Positions 10,921 to 23,323 of a stretch of 64,000 nt of DNA are shown here, in pieces. Source of the DNA: Sipunculus nudus (lineage: Eukaryota; Annelida; Sipuncula; Golfingiida; Sipunculidae); contig CM049316.1 in NCBI GenBank assembly GCA_026874595.1, forward strand, positions 32,163,339 to 32,227,338, in the 5' to 3' direction. Under the pieces are notes generated by a model that worked only from the letters and a program-made list of their open reading frames with translations, did not search any database and was not told the DNA's origin. A program made the position numbers and the translations under genes. Within the stretch, counting starts at the first letter, position 1. Each line of letters opens with the position of its first letter.

Positions 10921-13900
10921 CTACTCTATATATAGTAGCCCAATCAAATTGGTTATCACATTAATTTACTTACCTCTAGAGCTTCGTGTCAACACCGTAT
11001 TCATACTTTAAATTCATAACATTTCTTTTACTTCTTATGCCAATGATAAATATGCAGGTTATAGACGAATTTATTGTAAAAAAAACAAATTCTTGATATA
11101 ACAACATGGATACCTGGATGTGACACTTTGCATTGCAGATAAAGTTTTTAAACGACTTTTACAAAATTGAGAAACCGTCGATCTTTGTTACGCCGGAATA
11201 TTTCTTCGACGTAACAGAGTAAGTCATACTTCCTGTCAATCAGAGTGTTATGACTCTTCCGATGTGCAAGCGAGACGCCTGTAACGGAAGCAAAAGCGGT
11301 CCTCAAAGGGCGGATCCATACTTTTGGAAACGTATTGGCCCAACCTTGGCGGATTAGAAAAAAAAACAATCAGGTTATCAAGTCCTGAAAAGGAGGAAGT
11401 GTCTTGTTTTTAACCCTCGAAAGAAAGGTTGCGACTGCTCAGGGGCGGAGAGGGGGGCAGAATGTGTGTATGTAGAACAGAAAATCTTATTTTCATACGC
11501 AGAATTTACTAAATAATGTTCGACAACCTGTAGTTTTAGGTTTAGACCATCAGTGTCCTGATATTTATAATTTTACTACTGACGATAAATGTCAACTATA
11601 CATGCAGGGACGGTTTCAACTGCGATATAAATTGACGTAATTTCGACTGTTACGTAGGTACGACTGCCCTGTTCCTACCTGCATTACTATTGTGCGTGAA
11701 CCGTTTGACCGGATACGTTCTCAGTATTACTGGACGCAGCAGATGGCAAGTAAAGACAAGACGGCAAAGAAGCAACATAATATGGTAATTCAAATTATAC
11801 GTTTCACATTCATATGTATCATTTTAAACTGAAATATATGCCGATGCACTGGGAAACAATTATATATTAGAAGGTTTAATATCTGATATCAATGTAGCAA
11901 GTTAAGCCTATAGACATTTACACGTTCCATCGATTCTGCAGTCTTAACAATTCTGGTAAATGAAAGACGTTCCTGTGTGTGGAATCGGCACTGGTTCGGT
12001 CAGTTATCGAGATAATTGGTGTATTTAGAAAAAATGTTGATACTGACATGTGCTTATCGACATCAGCTTATCGATAAAAAAAGCAAAATTAAGAAGCTTA
12101 TCAATCAAATAAAGGCTCGTAAAGCTATCTAGTTTCCTGTCTATGCGAAGTGTGAAAGGCGTTGACTGCTGTTTACAATTTACTTGTGTAGCGTTGGATT
12201 TGATTGGCTGTTATGATTTCGGTTCAACACATGAAAAATTGAAATAGCTGTCTTAACTATCTGACAGAGCAAGGCCTCTCGCTCCATTGCATGTTGATAT
12301 GAAAGACGGAGAGCTCGTCAATTTAGGTATTCTTGTTTAATAAAATAGTTGTGTATGAAAGAATTACTTAATGCCTAAATAAGCAAAAATAAATGCACTG
12401 CATTGATTTGACGAAGGCTGCCAAAGAAATACATTCCTCAACATATCTGCACTAGTCATGATTTATTAATTAACTCTTAACATTTATATTATAATATTTT
12501 CCGCTAGAGACAAACTAAGAATAATATAAATTGTGTTCCGTTATATATTTTTCGTCTCTGGTTGTCAAAGCCATCGCTGATCGTGTCGTCTATTTCCTGT
12601 CACAGCGTTTCTTTTATTTTAAAGCGTATTTGAAACTCTTTATCCGGGGTATCGTTCCAGGATACCATTGTTAATTATCGTTAGGTTCTGAATAATTAAC
12701 ACGAATATGAATATCATGTGAAGTATCCATTACTATCAATGGACATACTCATTTGGGAGGATTCATATTCCCCTTTTCTTTTCACTTTGTCAGACTTTTG
12801 TTCAGTGTGTAAAAGCTCGGCACCCAGACTGTGTTGGAACGGATATAGTCAATCTTCAACTGCGCATGCTATGTGGCCACCACCCGATTTGCAGGTAGGA
12901 TTCCTATTAAGCATTTCATGGGATTATGTCCATGAAATTGTGAGAGGTGACATTGTTTCTTCAGATTTGCAAATGAGTTAACCATTAGTGCGATGTTTAA
13001 TGGGCGGATGCTTCGCCGAATTACACAGTTAAAATATTATGGTTATTTATTACTAACATCACGGAATGTGAAGTAAAATACACTCTTTACACAACGCGAT
13101 ATCTTCATCATGCAATTTTAACGCTACTTGATTTCAATCGGTTGTTTAGGGTTGTCCATGAGAAGGTAAATCGAAATATACGCCACAAGCTTTCTGATTG
13201 GCCGGCTTGTCCAGTAGGTTTACTAAAAACACTTGTATACCCAGGGCATACATTTCTGAGTCATCGTAAAATTGCTTTCATTTGGCTCTCGGTTGTATAA
13301 TAAGGACAGTGCATTTGATTGCGTGCCTCCTCGTCGTCTGATGTGAAAACCTATCAACTGCCAGTAAAAGAAGCATTCTCTAGTTGCATAAAAAGCGTCT
13401 GTACCCATCACGTGTGTGTGTGTTTTTATTGTATTTAGTTACTATCCTCTAGTTAACCTTGCGTCTATTAGTCATGCTAGTTACGCCACTTTCATAAACT
13501 GGTATGGCAATTGGACAATTGGCTTCGGTATAATTCGTCGTCATTTTCAACGGCTATTTCGTCGTTTTAAAGTGCGTTTGTATGAGCCATGACGTAGCTG
13601 ATCCGGAGGTGCCGCTGTATATGTAAACAACAGAATACTTCCGTTCGACGCACAGACATACTACACCTGTGCAATTTTTCGCCCGTTGAGCACCTGGGGC
13701 CCAAAGCGGTTGGGTTAAGGGATTATTTCTTAGGTCTCAAGCGTTTTTGACAGCTTAGTATATTAGGAAATTTTTACCCAAGTAGATTTATCTTCTTTAA
13801 ACTGGCAGCGTATAGGGAAAACAAATTTTAGCATGCCTTTATGTTGCTTCAAAAACCTCGGGAAACAGAAAAAATCTCGTTCGATATTTGCAATCATCCC

Positions 13901-16383
13901 GTTCTTCAGGTATGTCTGTTGTGAAATGTTAATTTTATAATAGAATTAATAAATATCTCGTTGACCTATTTCGCCTTTGGAGAAAAGACTACTTGAGAGA
14001 GCCTAAGTAAAGACATGCATATATATTACACAGCAAAGTTGTAATATAATATTGTCTCTGAGTTTATCCCCACGGTTATGAACAATACACTTCCTTTTTA
14101 AATGGAAACCATCTGTCGCGGCCTTGAGACTGGCACAGTACAACGTGCCTCACATGTATCACATCGTCGGTTACGTGGATCGGTTGTCCGAAATGATAAA
14201 CGCCGTAGAACTCCTGTACCAAAGAAAGCTCAGGGGTCTAGCTTGGTACTACATAGCTAAAAGTAAGTAAACTACTAGTATTCCTTTGATGCAGCACATG
14301 ATATGTTTTCCATAACCAACAGAGCACACTGCTGACAATGGCCCTTGCTTAAAAACGTTTGAATGACTTGAGTGACCCCAGATTGTGCTTGTGTTATATA
14401 AACGCTCCAAGATCATTTAGCCCTTGACTGCCAGGGTCATTAAGCAAAGTAGATGTATTATTTTATTCATGTTGTTGACCTGTGCGGGTAACCCGATAAT
14501 CTAAGGAAATTTAAAAAATGTATAGACTTGTAAATTAGCGTTCATTGCTCAGCGTAAAGTAGAGGCCTGTTATCAATTGTGGTCGTAAGCGACAGACACT
14601 AATTTTCATTATAAAGAAACTTTATAGTGCTCTGTCATATTGAATTCCTTTTGTAATATATTTCTATAATGTAAATTATAAATATTATGATTAAATTATG
14701 TTTTTTTCACTTTTTGAGATATATTGCCCTGAGTCGGAATATTGTATTTATTTGGTTAGATGTAATGAAATCTAAATTTTTTTCACGTGTAAAGCTCTAT
14801 ATTTTTCTCTCTCTTAAACTTACCACGTGCCACTTTCAAACTTTTTGGTTTCTACAATTTTTTTCGGTGCAATGTGGATTAATTTTTTTAGCGAACCTGT
14901 GAGCTTATGCGATGGTACGGAGTCGTCCGTCGTGCGTCGTGCGTCGTACGTCGTGCATCGTCTGTACGTTAACCATAGCTAACTCATAAACGGCAGGAGC
15001 TAGCATCACCAAATTTTTTGCAAGTTATCAGTCATCCAAAAAACTATATCGGATTTTGTTTATTTTTTTCTAACTGCATTTTCTTAAATTTTATAGGGAA
15101 AAAGCTAAAAAAGCTTTAAAAATCTTCTTCTCCGAAACTGTCCAGCCAAATTGTCCAATATTTCACAGAAATGATCCCTGGAACAATTTGTCCAAAGTTT
15201 GTTCGAATGGTTCCAGTTCGGAGATTTTTTTGCCGAGTTACAGGAGGTTGAACTTTAACTGTGCAAAAAAGCATATAAAAATTTAAATCTCAGAAACAGC
15301 TGGAGCTATTATCACCAAATTTTATGCCAATGTTGGTCACATAGGTCATTCATATCTGAAATTGAGGTATTGGTGGCGCCACCTGCATCGGCCTTTTTTT
15401 GTACGGGGTCAACAGTGCCTGTATCACACTGAGGGCTACAAAAAACTTCTTCTCTGAAACCATATGGCCAAAATGTTTGATATCGCACAGAAATGATCCT
15501 ATGGTAGTGCTTTCTGAAGTTAGTACAAATGGTCTCTTTTCAGTGACTTTTGGCTAAGTTATGGGAAGCTGAATTTAGTCATATGCCATAACAGCCCATT
15601 TTATCTCAGTGGCTACAAAGATCTTCTTCTCTAAAACCACTGGGCCAAATTCTTACACCTCGCACATTAATTATTCTCAGATGTTGATAATTCAAGTTTG
15701 TTCAAATGGTTTTGGTTCAGTGCTTTTTGGCTGAGTTACGGGAAGCTCAACTTAGCCAGTTTGCTATATCTTCCTATATGAGTTATAAACCGGCGAAACG
15801 TTTTCCGACTGATGCCACTGAAGCCAGTTTGATAAATATTTTACAAGAATAAGCTCTACAATAATTCTTATAATAATTGTCAGTAATGGTTCCACATGAA
15901 TGATTTTTGGGTGAATTTTGGAGTCATTTTACCATATATGTTAGCTGTGTAATGCTGTTACATCTAGCCTGGAACCAGTTTATCAGCATCTATTACATCA
16001 TGCCACTAGACATTTAGATTTCAGGTTATCTTTAGTTAATATTGACAAGTAAGTTTTTTTTAAAAGCTTTTAAAAAATTTAGATTTATGAATTAAGTTAT
16101 TCATCATACCAGGCAATGTTACAATCATGGATGATCAGCTCTCTGTGGCTATATAAAGACAACTGAACGTGGATTATAAATTATTGGTATCTCTTCTCAA
16201 CTTAATTCAAGAATTTGCCATCAATGAGATATATCTGTTTTTTAATTTTGCATTCAGTATGCATCCGTAATAATTTTACATATATTCCTGAATTCCTTTT
16301 TATAAAAAGTCAGCTGAAAAGCATTTTGTATTGGGAAAATAAATTTCAAAGTTATTTCAAGTAGGGACATTTTTTATGTACAG

Positions 16384-17742
16384 ATGGCAGCACTTGGTTT
16401 ACCATTGGCAGATTGCCAATGCCTTGATGTTGCCATTAGCCAAGATGATGTTGCGAAACTATTTGAAAAAGCTGTACAAAGGCAACTAATCAGATTTATC
16501 ACAAATAGCAATAGAATTTCAGAAAGTCAGCACGCATATCTGCCCGGAAAATCTACTGTAACGGCTCTTAGTAAATTTTCAAATGACGTATATAAAACTA
16601 TGGATCAGGGTAAAGTTACTGCTGCTTGTTTTTTCGACCTAACCAAAGGATTTGATACCATAAATCATAAAAGATTATTGGAAAAGTTGTTCGTTTTTGG
16701 TTTTGATAAGAAAACAGTTGCCTGGTTTCAATCTTACCTCCATGATCGCCTACAGATCGTAAAATACAACAACAACCTGTCCAATGCTGCTGTTGTTAAT
16801 GTAGGTGTTCCTCAGGGTACAGTTCTCGGCCCTATTCTATTTTTGATATACATAAATGATCTTCCAAATGTGCTAAATACTGATGGTATTGTAATGTACG
16901 CTGATGATGTCACTGTATATTGCCATGGTAAAAATGCTGTAGAAGCTGAGATTAAATTACAGCGAGTAGTAAATCATGTGACCACCTGGTACGACGAAAA
17001 CCTGCTCACTCTGAATTATAATAAATCTAATGTTATGCTACTTGGAAATCTTCATAGAATTGCTGATCACAAACTCAAGATATCAATATTAGATACAACA
17101 TTACTTTGTTCTAATAAGATTAATCTACTTGGCGTTATAATAGATGCTAATTTATCCTGGAAACCACATGTTCACTCTCTATCCAAAAAACTATCTCAAA
17201 AGATAGGAGTTCTTTACCGAATATCAAGCTATCTGTCTATGCAATCTCTTACTAAGGTTTTTGCAACTATAATTCAGCCTCATATTGACTATGCCCTAAG
17301 CATTTGGGGTTGTTCATTATTGTCTACCAATGATACGGTACAGAAAATACAAAACAGAGCTGCCCGCATTATATCCAAAAACTATGACAGAAATGTTGAT
17401 TCTATAACCATAGTAAATGAACTGGGTTGGTTGAATATACGTCAACGCTATATGTATTCTGTTGCAGTACTTATGTATAAATGTGTTTGTTCAATAGCTC
17501 CCGGTTTACAAGAGAATAATTTTCACTTTGTCAATGAAGCTCACAATCATCAAACCCGAGCTGCTGTGAGCAATGATTTAGTCGTTCCTAAACCTAGAAC
17601 AAACTATCTGAAAAAATCTTTACTATATATGGGGCCAAAAGTATGGAATAGTTTATCCAATGAATCTAAGTCAGCCATAACTTGTGCATCTTTTAAGAAA
17701 CGAATCAAATTGGAAATTTTAGCAACTGTATGTTCTATATGA
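16384..17742 (+). CDS. 5'-truncated LINE reverse transcriptase (Jockey/CR1/L2-like), 452-residue ORF
   Basis: The protein would be the reverse transcriptase of a non-LTR retrotransposon. Visible motifs in order are LFEKAVQRQL (about residues 27-36), QHAYLPGKSTVTAL, FDLTKGFD (84-91, first catalytic Asp), GVPQGTVLGPILFLIYINDL (141-160) and YADD (172-175, catalytic Asp pair). A thumb and C-terminal region with IQNRAARII and GPKVWNSL follow. The ORF is open through all catalytic motifs. The first ~20 residues do not look like RT, so the element is probably 5'-truncated near 16450 and the ATG belongs to the host sequence. The endonuclease domain and part of the RT fingers are missing. The copy is therefore unlikely to move on its own, although the reading frame looks young. 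Confidence 0.85.
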   Translation: MAALGLPLADCQCLDVAISQDDVAKLFEKAVQRQLIRFITNSNRISESQHAYLPGKSTVTALSKFSNDVYKTMDQGKVTAACFFDLTKGFDTINHKRLLEKLFVFGFDKKTVAWFQSYLHDRLQIVKYNNNLSNAAVVNVGVPQGTVLGPILFLIYINDLPNVLNTDGIVMYADDVTVYCHGKNAVEAEIKLQRVVNHVTTWYDENLLTLNYNKSNVMLLGNLHRIADHKLKISILDTTLLCSNKINLLGVIIDANLSWKPHVHSLSKKLSQKIGVLYRISSYLSMQSLTKVFATIIQPHIDYALSIWGCSLLSTNDTVQKIQNRAARIISKNYDRNVDSITIVNELGWLNIRQRYMYSVAVLMYKCVCSIAPGLQENNFHFVNEAHNHQTRAAVSNDLVVPKPRTNYLKKSLLYMGPKVWNSLSNESKSAITCASFKKRIKLEILATVCSI

Positions 17743-18217
17743 CACATGTTATATTTGCATAAATTTGCGTTTTATACATGTAGCACTCATTCTTTTATCA
17801 TTTCATAGATCATACAACAACTGTAAATTAATTTCATACGTATTTAACTGAATCTAACAATGATCAGGTCCATAAATGCTAGAGATTATTGTAATATTAT
17901 TGGTTCGTACGCCTCGCATATTTGCATGTATATATATACTGATTTAATGTGATATTTTAGTTTACTCCTTCTGTCTATAGATGTATATTGATATACTTTC
18001 TTAACTCTCTTAATATGCTTTTATGATTTGAAACCATATGTTCATGTTTATATTTTTAGTCATGGTATTATTTTATGCATTGTATTGATAGTTTAGTCAT
18101 TGTATGTTTTATATGTACTGATACAGGGCACCAAGTAAGACCAGTTTAATTTAAACTGATTGGTTTTCCCTGTATAAACATAATGTAAATAAATAAATAA
18201 AATAAATAAATAAATGT
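17743..18217 (+). mobile_element. LINE 3' UTR ending in (AAAT)n tail
   Basis: AT-rich sequence follows the RT stop codon and ends at 18186-18217 in taaataaataaataaaataa-type short tandem repeats. This is the usual 3' terminus of CR1/L2-type LINEs. It supports insertion in the plus orientation. I did not find a convincing target duplication. Confidence 0.7.
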
Positions 18218-18639
18218 CAGCTCTACAAATAATTTTGGCACAGTGCCAGGATTGGAAGAAGTGCAGCCAGGTATAGGTCAAGAGTTTACTCAGTGCAGTA
18301 GCTGCATTCTATTTATAGCTTTGGCAGACTGCTCACTGCATCATATTTGGTACCAAAGTTCAGCCTGAATCTGTTTATAGCTTTGGCATGTTGCCAACTA
18401 TGTCAGATTATGCAACAGGTAAAGAGTTCACTCAGTGCAGCCAGGTACAGGTCAAAAGTTCACTCAGTCTAGCCAGGTGCAGGTCAAGAGTTCACTCAGT
18501 GCAGTAGCTTGAGGCAACAGTTTGTCACAGGTCACTCGGGGGCAACTGCCTTTATCACCTAAGCCTTGTCAGCCCAGTGCATCAACTCTGGGGAAGTTTG
18601 ATGTATTGGACTGATATTTTGACCTGTCTATGTGTCTTT

Positions 18640-19520
18640 GATGATATTCTCATTTATAAGACAGGTGGTGCCACCTACATTACTTTTGCAGTGTATGCTC
18701 CTGCTTATTTTACAGAGGAATTTGATACATCAGCCTAAAATTGGGCATGTTTATACATATCGGGTAGCTTTATAGTGTACAAGACTGGACTGGTGGCGCC
18801 ACCTACAATAATTTTTGCACAGCGTCAGTCTTTTTGTTTGTCGTTGGATAAAATCACTCATATCTCGGCAGTGGTTTGACATATCTGCCTAAAATTTTGC
18901 AGGTTTATACATCTTGGATTGCTTTCTGGATTGTGTGGCAGGTGGCGCCACCTACATTAATGTATACGCTGCAGACATTCAGGCTTATATCTCAGGACTG
19001 GTTTGACATATCCCCCTGAAATTTTGCATGTGTGTTGATCTTACATAGCTCTTAATCATACACAAAATTGGTGGTGCCACCTGCCACCATTTTTTGCACA
19101 GCGTCCGTCTGTTCATCTGCCTTGGGCTTAAATCACCCATATCTCTGCATTGGTTGGACTTATCCATCTGAAATTTTGCAGTTTATACATCTTGGATAGC
19201 TTTCTCGATTTTGTGGCAGGTGGCGCCACCTATATTTATGTATACCCTGCACACATTCAGGCTTATATATCAGGACTGGTTTGACATATCCCCTTGAAAT
19301 ATTGCATGTGTATAGATCTCACATATCTCTTAATCATACACAAAATTGGTGGCGCCATTTGCCACCATTTTTGCACAGTGTCCATCTGTTTGTCTGCCGT
19401 GGGCTAAATTCACTCATATCTCAGTAGTGGATTGACTTATCTGCCTAAAATTTTGCATGTTTATACATCTTGGACAGTTTTTTGGATTTCGTGGTAGGTG
19501 GCGCAACCTATCTACACATT
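18640..19520. repeat. Long-period tandem repeat with GGTGGCGCCACCT core
   Basis: At least six imperfect units contain a near-palindromic GGTGGCGCCACC core followed by phrases such as acattaatgtataccctgca and tttgacatatc. Cores are at about 18665, 18790, 18944, 19072, 19217, 19350 and 19497, alternating roughly 125-155 bases apart. Part of the larger intron insertion. Confidence 0.75.
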
Positions 19521-20224
19521 TCGGCTGCAGACATCCAGGCTATTATGCAACACACCTCACTCTATTTCCCCTTGCCACTCAATCCATGCCTCACTTCACT
19601 TTTCCCACTCATATTTTGGAGGATACACGTAGTCACTTGTTGACTACCTATATTCTAGTTTTTTGTTGTGTGCGACCATGCCAGAATTGCAGCAGTGATG
19701 TTTGTTTAATTGTTTCTTGTTCTATAAGTGTTTAGTACTTGCATTGTTCATGTGCATGTTACACATGTTCTTGAAAAGTAATGGTCCAGCATAGAAGCAT
19801 TATACCTGGTGTAATCCCATTGCACAGGTTCGCATTAGGCCTGTAGGCCTTGTTTTTACTCTTATGTTTTAAAAACAATGTTTGAGTATCATTCTCAACT
19901 AGACAGTTCTAATGACAGGTTCCGTTGTGTGCACAATAATACCTTTGATTAAACATTTTTTTTTTCATTTCAAGGACGCAGCTTGAAAAAGATGTTTGGG
20001 ACGAATTACATAATGGAAGATGACTTGGAGGATGCGCGGAAGATCCTGAAACCCCAGCTTAGATACGACTACAAACTCTATTAATTCGTGCGGTTGGACT
20101 TTGATAAAAAATATTCATACATGTTACAACACACTTAGGGTTGGAAGGAGACATATGACAAAATTGATTAAATGCCTCTTGAAGAAAAGAAATCGGATTT
20201 GCTCTATTGAGTTTTTCGGTCCTT

Positions 20225-20350
20225 ATATATAGAGATATAGCTGGGTTCACACTACACTCGTATTCACTTTATTCGAGACCGAATACCATTTTACTGCTCA
20301 TAAAAACCACGTACTGTTTACACTACAACCGTGGGTTGTCTTATCCACAC
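20225..20350. repeat. MITE-like repeat at the 3' flank of copy A
   Basis: gctgggttcacactacactcgtattcac is followed by a shared block that recurs 3' of copy B (51466-51560). A diverged inverse relative is at about 59400-59540 (gtgttcacac, gtagtgtgaacag). Presence at the same place after both sulfotransferase copies means it predates the gene duplication. Confidence 0.45.
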
Positions 20351-21230
20351 TGGCTTGGACAAGACTGACTTGACCAGTCATCTATTTTCTTGTCTCATCC
20401 AAAGACGCTTTATTCCGATTCACTCTGTTGTTCAACATCAACGTCTTGAGATTGAGCCTAAATAAAAGGCCGTATAAGGTTCCACATAGGAGATCCCTAA
20501 CTTTTTAGGCGGTGTCAACATAAGATAATTACCTTTTTGTTGTCTTTGTTTTTTATGAAACTTCTAAAAAAGATTGAAGCACCAAAGTAGTGGTCAATTG
20601 CCCTACACATATTTTTTTTTTAACATAGAAAAGACGTCACCGTGATCGTGTGGAATGTCCAACAGGCCTTTGCAACGAAATGTAGACTGGGACCCCGCTT
20701 TGATCCTATCGCTGTTGGACCTGGAAAAAAAGTCGACCAATTCCGCTCACAATTTTTTAAAGTTTGGTATGTTTAAATCACGGCAGGCTAACAAGGATCT
20801 TTAGGGGATAATGTTTCCTTAAAATATTAAGGAAATAACTTGGAAGTGTGGCCAGAAAGACCCATTTACTACCAAAGACACGAACAGATGTATTTTTATG
20901 TGTATCTTTAGCACTTTTTGAGTTTTTTAGTGTCGTCTACCATTTACCGGTATACAGCCTAATTGTACAGGTCAACTCCGCAACTGCGATGTAATCACAA
21001 ATGTGGATTCCGTAACAACCGACTTTCCTGGCCTTTTTGTGTGTATCTTTAGCACTTTTAGAGTATTTTAGTGTCTTCTACAATTTACCAGTGTACAGCC
21101 TAATTGTACAGGTGATCTCCGCAACTGTGATTTAATCACAAGTGTGGATTCCGTAACAACCGATTTACCTGGCCTTTTTTTCAAATGGACTGTTAGAATT
21201 CGGATTAATTTTAGCTTGATACAAGTACCC
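20351..21230. other. Intergenic region between sulfotransferase A and dermatopontin A
   Basis: No supported exon. A segment of about 110 bases is duplicated in tandem: gtgtatctttagcacttttt, followed by the cctaattgtacaggt and gtggattccgtaacaaccga block, occurs near 20900-21030 and again near 21040-21175. Confidence 0.5.
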
Positions 21231-21235
21231 ATTTT

Positions 21236-21735
21236 ATATAAAAATGCTGGTTGCCTATTTTCCGTGAAGTATATCAATTGTTTATAAATACCTCCTGATT
21301 ACTTACTGGATTATGTATCTCAGTAATGTCATAGGCTAATTAAAATAACATAGCCGTTTGAAGGATGTTATCTTTTTGCGTGTATCTTTCACTCGAGTCA
21401 TATCAGGTTTCACAAAGTTAGTTCACTGTAGCTTATTGACATTTTGGGACGACACAAGGCAGACTCCACTTCGCAGTGCAATACTTAAAATGGAAATCTG
21501 CAGCCTTGCTCAGTGAAAAGCATGTTAAATATCAATATTCATGAAAATTCATGCCCAAGTATTCTCGTTAAAATCCCGTTGGTTAATCAGATAATGGTTT
21601 CGCTGCCCCCCATTGTGCCCCACACACTGATAACTGAGCGCTTTAATATTCGGGCGTCATTCCTGTTCGGGTCTCTAAACTAGACACATGAGTCCACCTT
21701 ATCACGACAGGAGCCTTATACTCTAATAGGTCAAG
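21236..21735 (+). promoter_or_regulatory. Dermatopontin A upstream block with probable noncoding first exon
   Basis: The segment is paralogous to 32120-32613 upstream of copy B: ctatcttt-type motifs, cactgtagcttgttgacatt, cgcagtgcaatac, ctgagcgct, gggtctc. Both end in a good donor, tcaag|gtaag (21735|21736 and 32613|32614). The coding exon in both copies begins after ttttc(c)ag|TGACAATG. The simplest reading is a noncoding exon 1 ending here and an intron of about 1.2 kb. No TATA box stands out. Confidence 0.5.
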
Positions 21736-22532
21736 GTAAGGGAAGCCACATCTCAATGTCAACCAACAGGTCCATCATACAGAATGGATTTGTTAAATCG
21801 AATACATGTACCGCAATACAGTTTAATAATAATTAAATCTCGTTCTGGTATGCAATCAAGTCTACAATCATAAAACTGCTATGTCGTATAAAAAAATTTT
21901 TATCTTTTGAAATGGTGGCTTAAGAGGTTTATCTTTGCATGTACCTTTATTTTGCTTTTCGTATTATTTTATCATATGGATGAATCTTTTACTCCCTTTA
22001 GCTTTTAATCCAAATCGAGGGTTAATAAATATTGATTTTAAAAAGGAAAACATTCCGGTGATCTACATAATAGTCAACTTAGATATGTGTCGTCAGTTTT
22101 TTTTTAATTCTGTTCTTTACCTTTCATAAGACATCATGATATATACACTGAAGCAGCTTAATACACGAATGCATGATAAGCTGCAATTAAACAGAGGCGC
22201 AATGGACAATGGACAATTTTGCTATATAAGAATGGCATATGCTGAAGAGAAAATGTATTATAATAAATAAAGGTTAGGTTCAGCTTATTAACTCTTTAAA
22301 GGTTGGGAGAAATATCTTGTTTTCAGTAAGGAACTGGACTCTGGCGGCCTCAAAAATGACTAGTTTTATGGTGTTTAATCCTTACCTATGTTCATACGTT
22401 AAGGTAAACATTAGGGCTTGGTATCGCCTACAAAATTCGTATCACAATATATTGCGATATTTTGTAGCGTATCCTGATACGTTTTTGCGATATTTACATT
22501 ATATCAACTTTATAGAAAATAAATGCGCTTTT

Positions 22533-22534
<2 letters not shown>

Positions 22535-22607
<73 letters not shown>
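22535..22607. repeat. (TA)n microsatellite
   Basis: Uninterrupted TA dinucleotides. Open frames of YIYIYI residues over it are artefacts. Confidence 0.95.
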
Positions 22608-22612
<5 letters not shown>

Positions 22613-23323
22613 ATAATATTGAAGTGACTAGTGCATTTATAAGTACCAATATGTCATCGAGCAGACATGCAAATTCACTGGGACGTACCTTTCATCTGTG
22701 GTATATCAGGCCTACCTAAGAATTCCATACTAAATGTTTAAATGGCGATAGGGATCCTCACTTTTAGCCTGTCATTGATTCCAACTCACTCAGATGTCTA
22801 AATTTGTAACAGAAACATTGTTTCTACTAAAAAGAATCAATTTTAGGCACATTAACAAAATATCGGAAATATCGATATTTGAAAAATGTATTGCAATACG
22901 TATTATGCAAATCACCGTATCGAGATATATCGATAATATCGCGCAGCCTTAAAAGACTGGACGATTATCATGCATTGCAGAGAGTTATTTAACATTTTTC
23001 AGTGACAATGCGGCTGACACTCGCTGTCCTCGCGTTATGTGTCACACTGACGGTTGCCTGGGACAACTCCTGGGATCAGCCTTTACACAAGGTTTGTTCC
23101 TATGGCTCCTCCTTTGTCCGCGTGCGCAGTGTCCATAACGACGGGAAGGAGGATCGTTTATTTCAGTTTGACTGTGGTCGTCATGTTCCCTCGTCTCATA
23201 AGTGTTACTGGACGGGTTACGTGAATACCTGGGATGGTCCTATGCATTTTTTCTGCCACGCCAAATTACGTTGTAACTGGCGTGTACAGCTTTCATGACG
23301 ACGGTTAAGAAGACAGACGGTTG

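Larger units (their letters stand above)
14893..19869. mobile_element. ~5 kb insertion in intron 5 of copy A, unclassified repeat with internal LINE
   Basis: Copy B has a 781-base intron 5. Homology between the copies stops at about 14893 (after taattttttta) and resumes at about 19870 (aatgtttg, ttcattctcaa). The inserted segment opens with a GTCGT-rich run (14925-14965). It contains recurring blocks built on ggtggcgccacctacatta, ttttgcacagcgtc, ctcatatctc and gaaattttgcatg, at 15370, 18665, 18790, 18944, 19072, 19217, 19350 and 19497. These give long-period tandem repeats. A diverged inverse copy of the same family lies at about 61540-62250. No transposase or helicase gene is seen, apart from the nested LINE. 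Confidence 0.7.
9999..20210 (+). pseudogene. Heparan-sulfate/uronyl 2-O-sulfotransferase-like gene, copy A, disabled
   Basis: Six exons correspond one to one with intact copy B: 9999-10298, 11139-11218, 11658-11784, 12794-12894, about 14116-14270, and 19975-20210. Exons 1-4 are open, keep their splice sites and closely match copy B, including YYNRIPRTGSQAF (PAPS loop) and CITIVREPFDRIRSQYYW (3'-phosphate motif). The exon-5 acceptor is broken: copy B has tttaaag|gaaacc, copy A has aaatgg. Exon 6 has the same length as in copy B (236 bases) but three nonsense changes: TAA at 20082, TAG at 20136 and TAA at 20169, replacing Gln, Trp and Glu codons. Intron 5 contains a ~5 kb insertion. An N-terminal transcript could still exist, but a full enzyme cannot be made. 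Confidence 0.85.

Noticed and set aside
12718-12981. ORF reading DFCSVCKSSAPRLCWNGYSQSS over exon 4 (also 48377-48565)
   Set aside because: It is a shadow frame. The phase-consistent reading is TFVQCVKARHPDCVGTD, which matches the sulfotransferase family.
18640-19520. CRISPR-like array
   Set aside because: Repeat units are diverged, spacers are themselves repeated, and the context is a eukaryotic intron.
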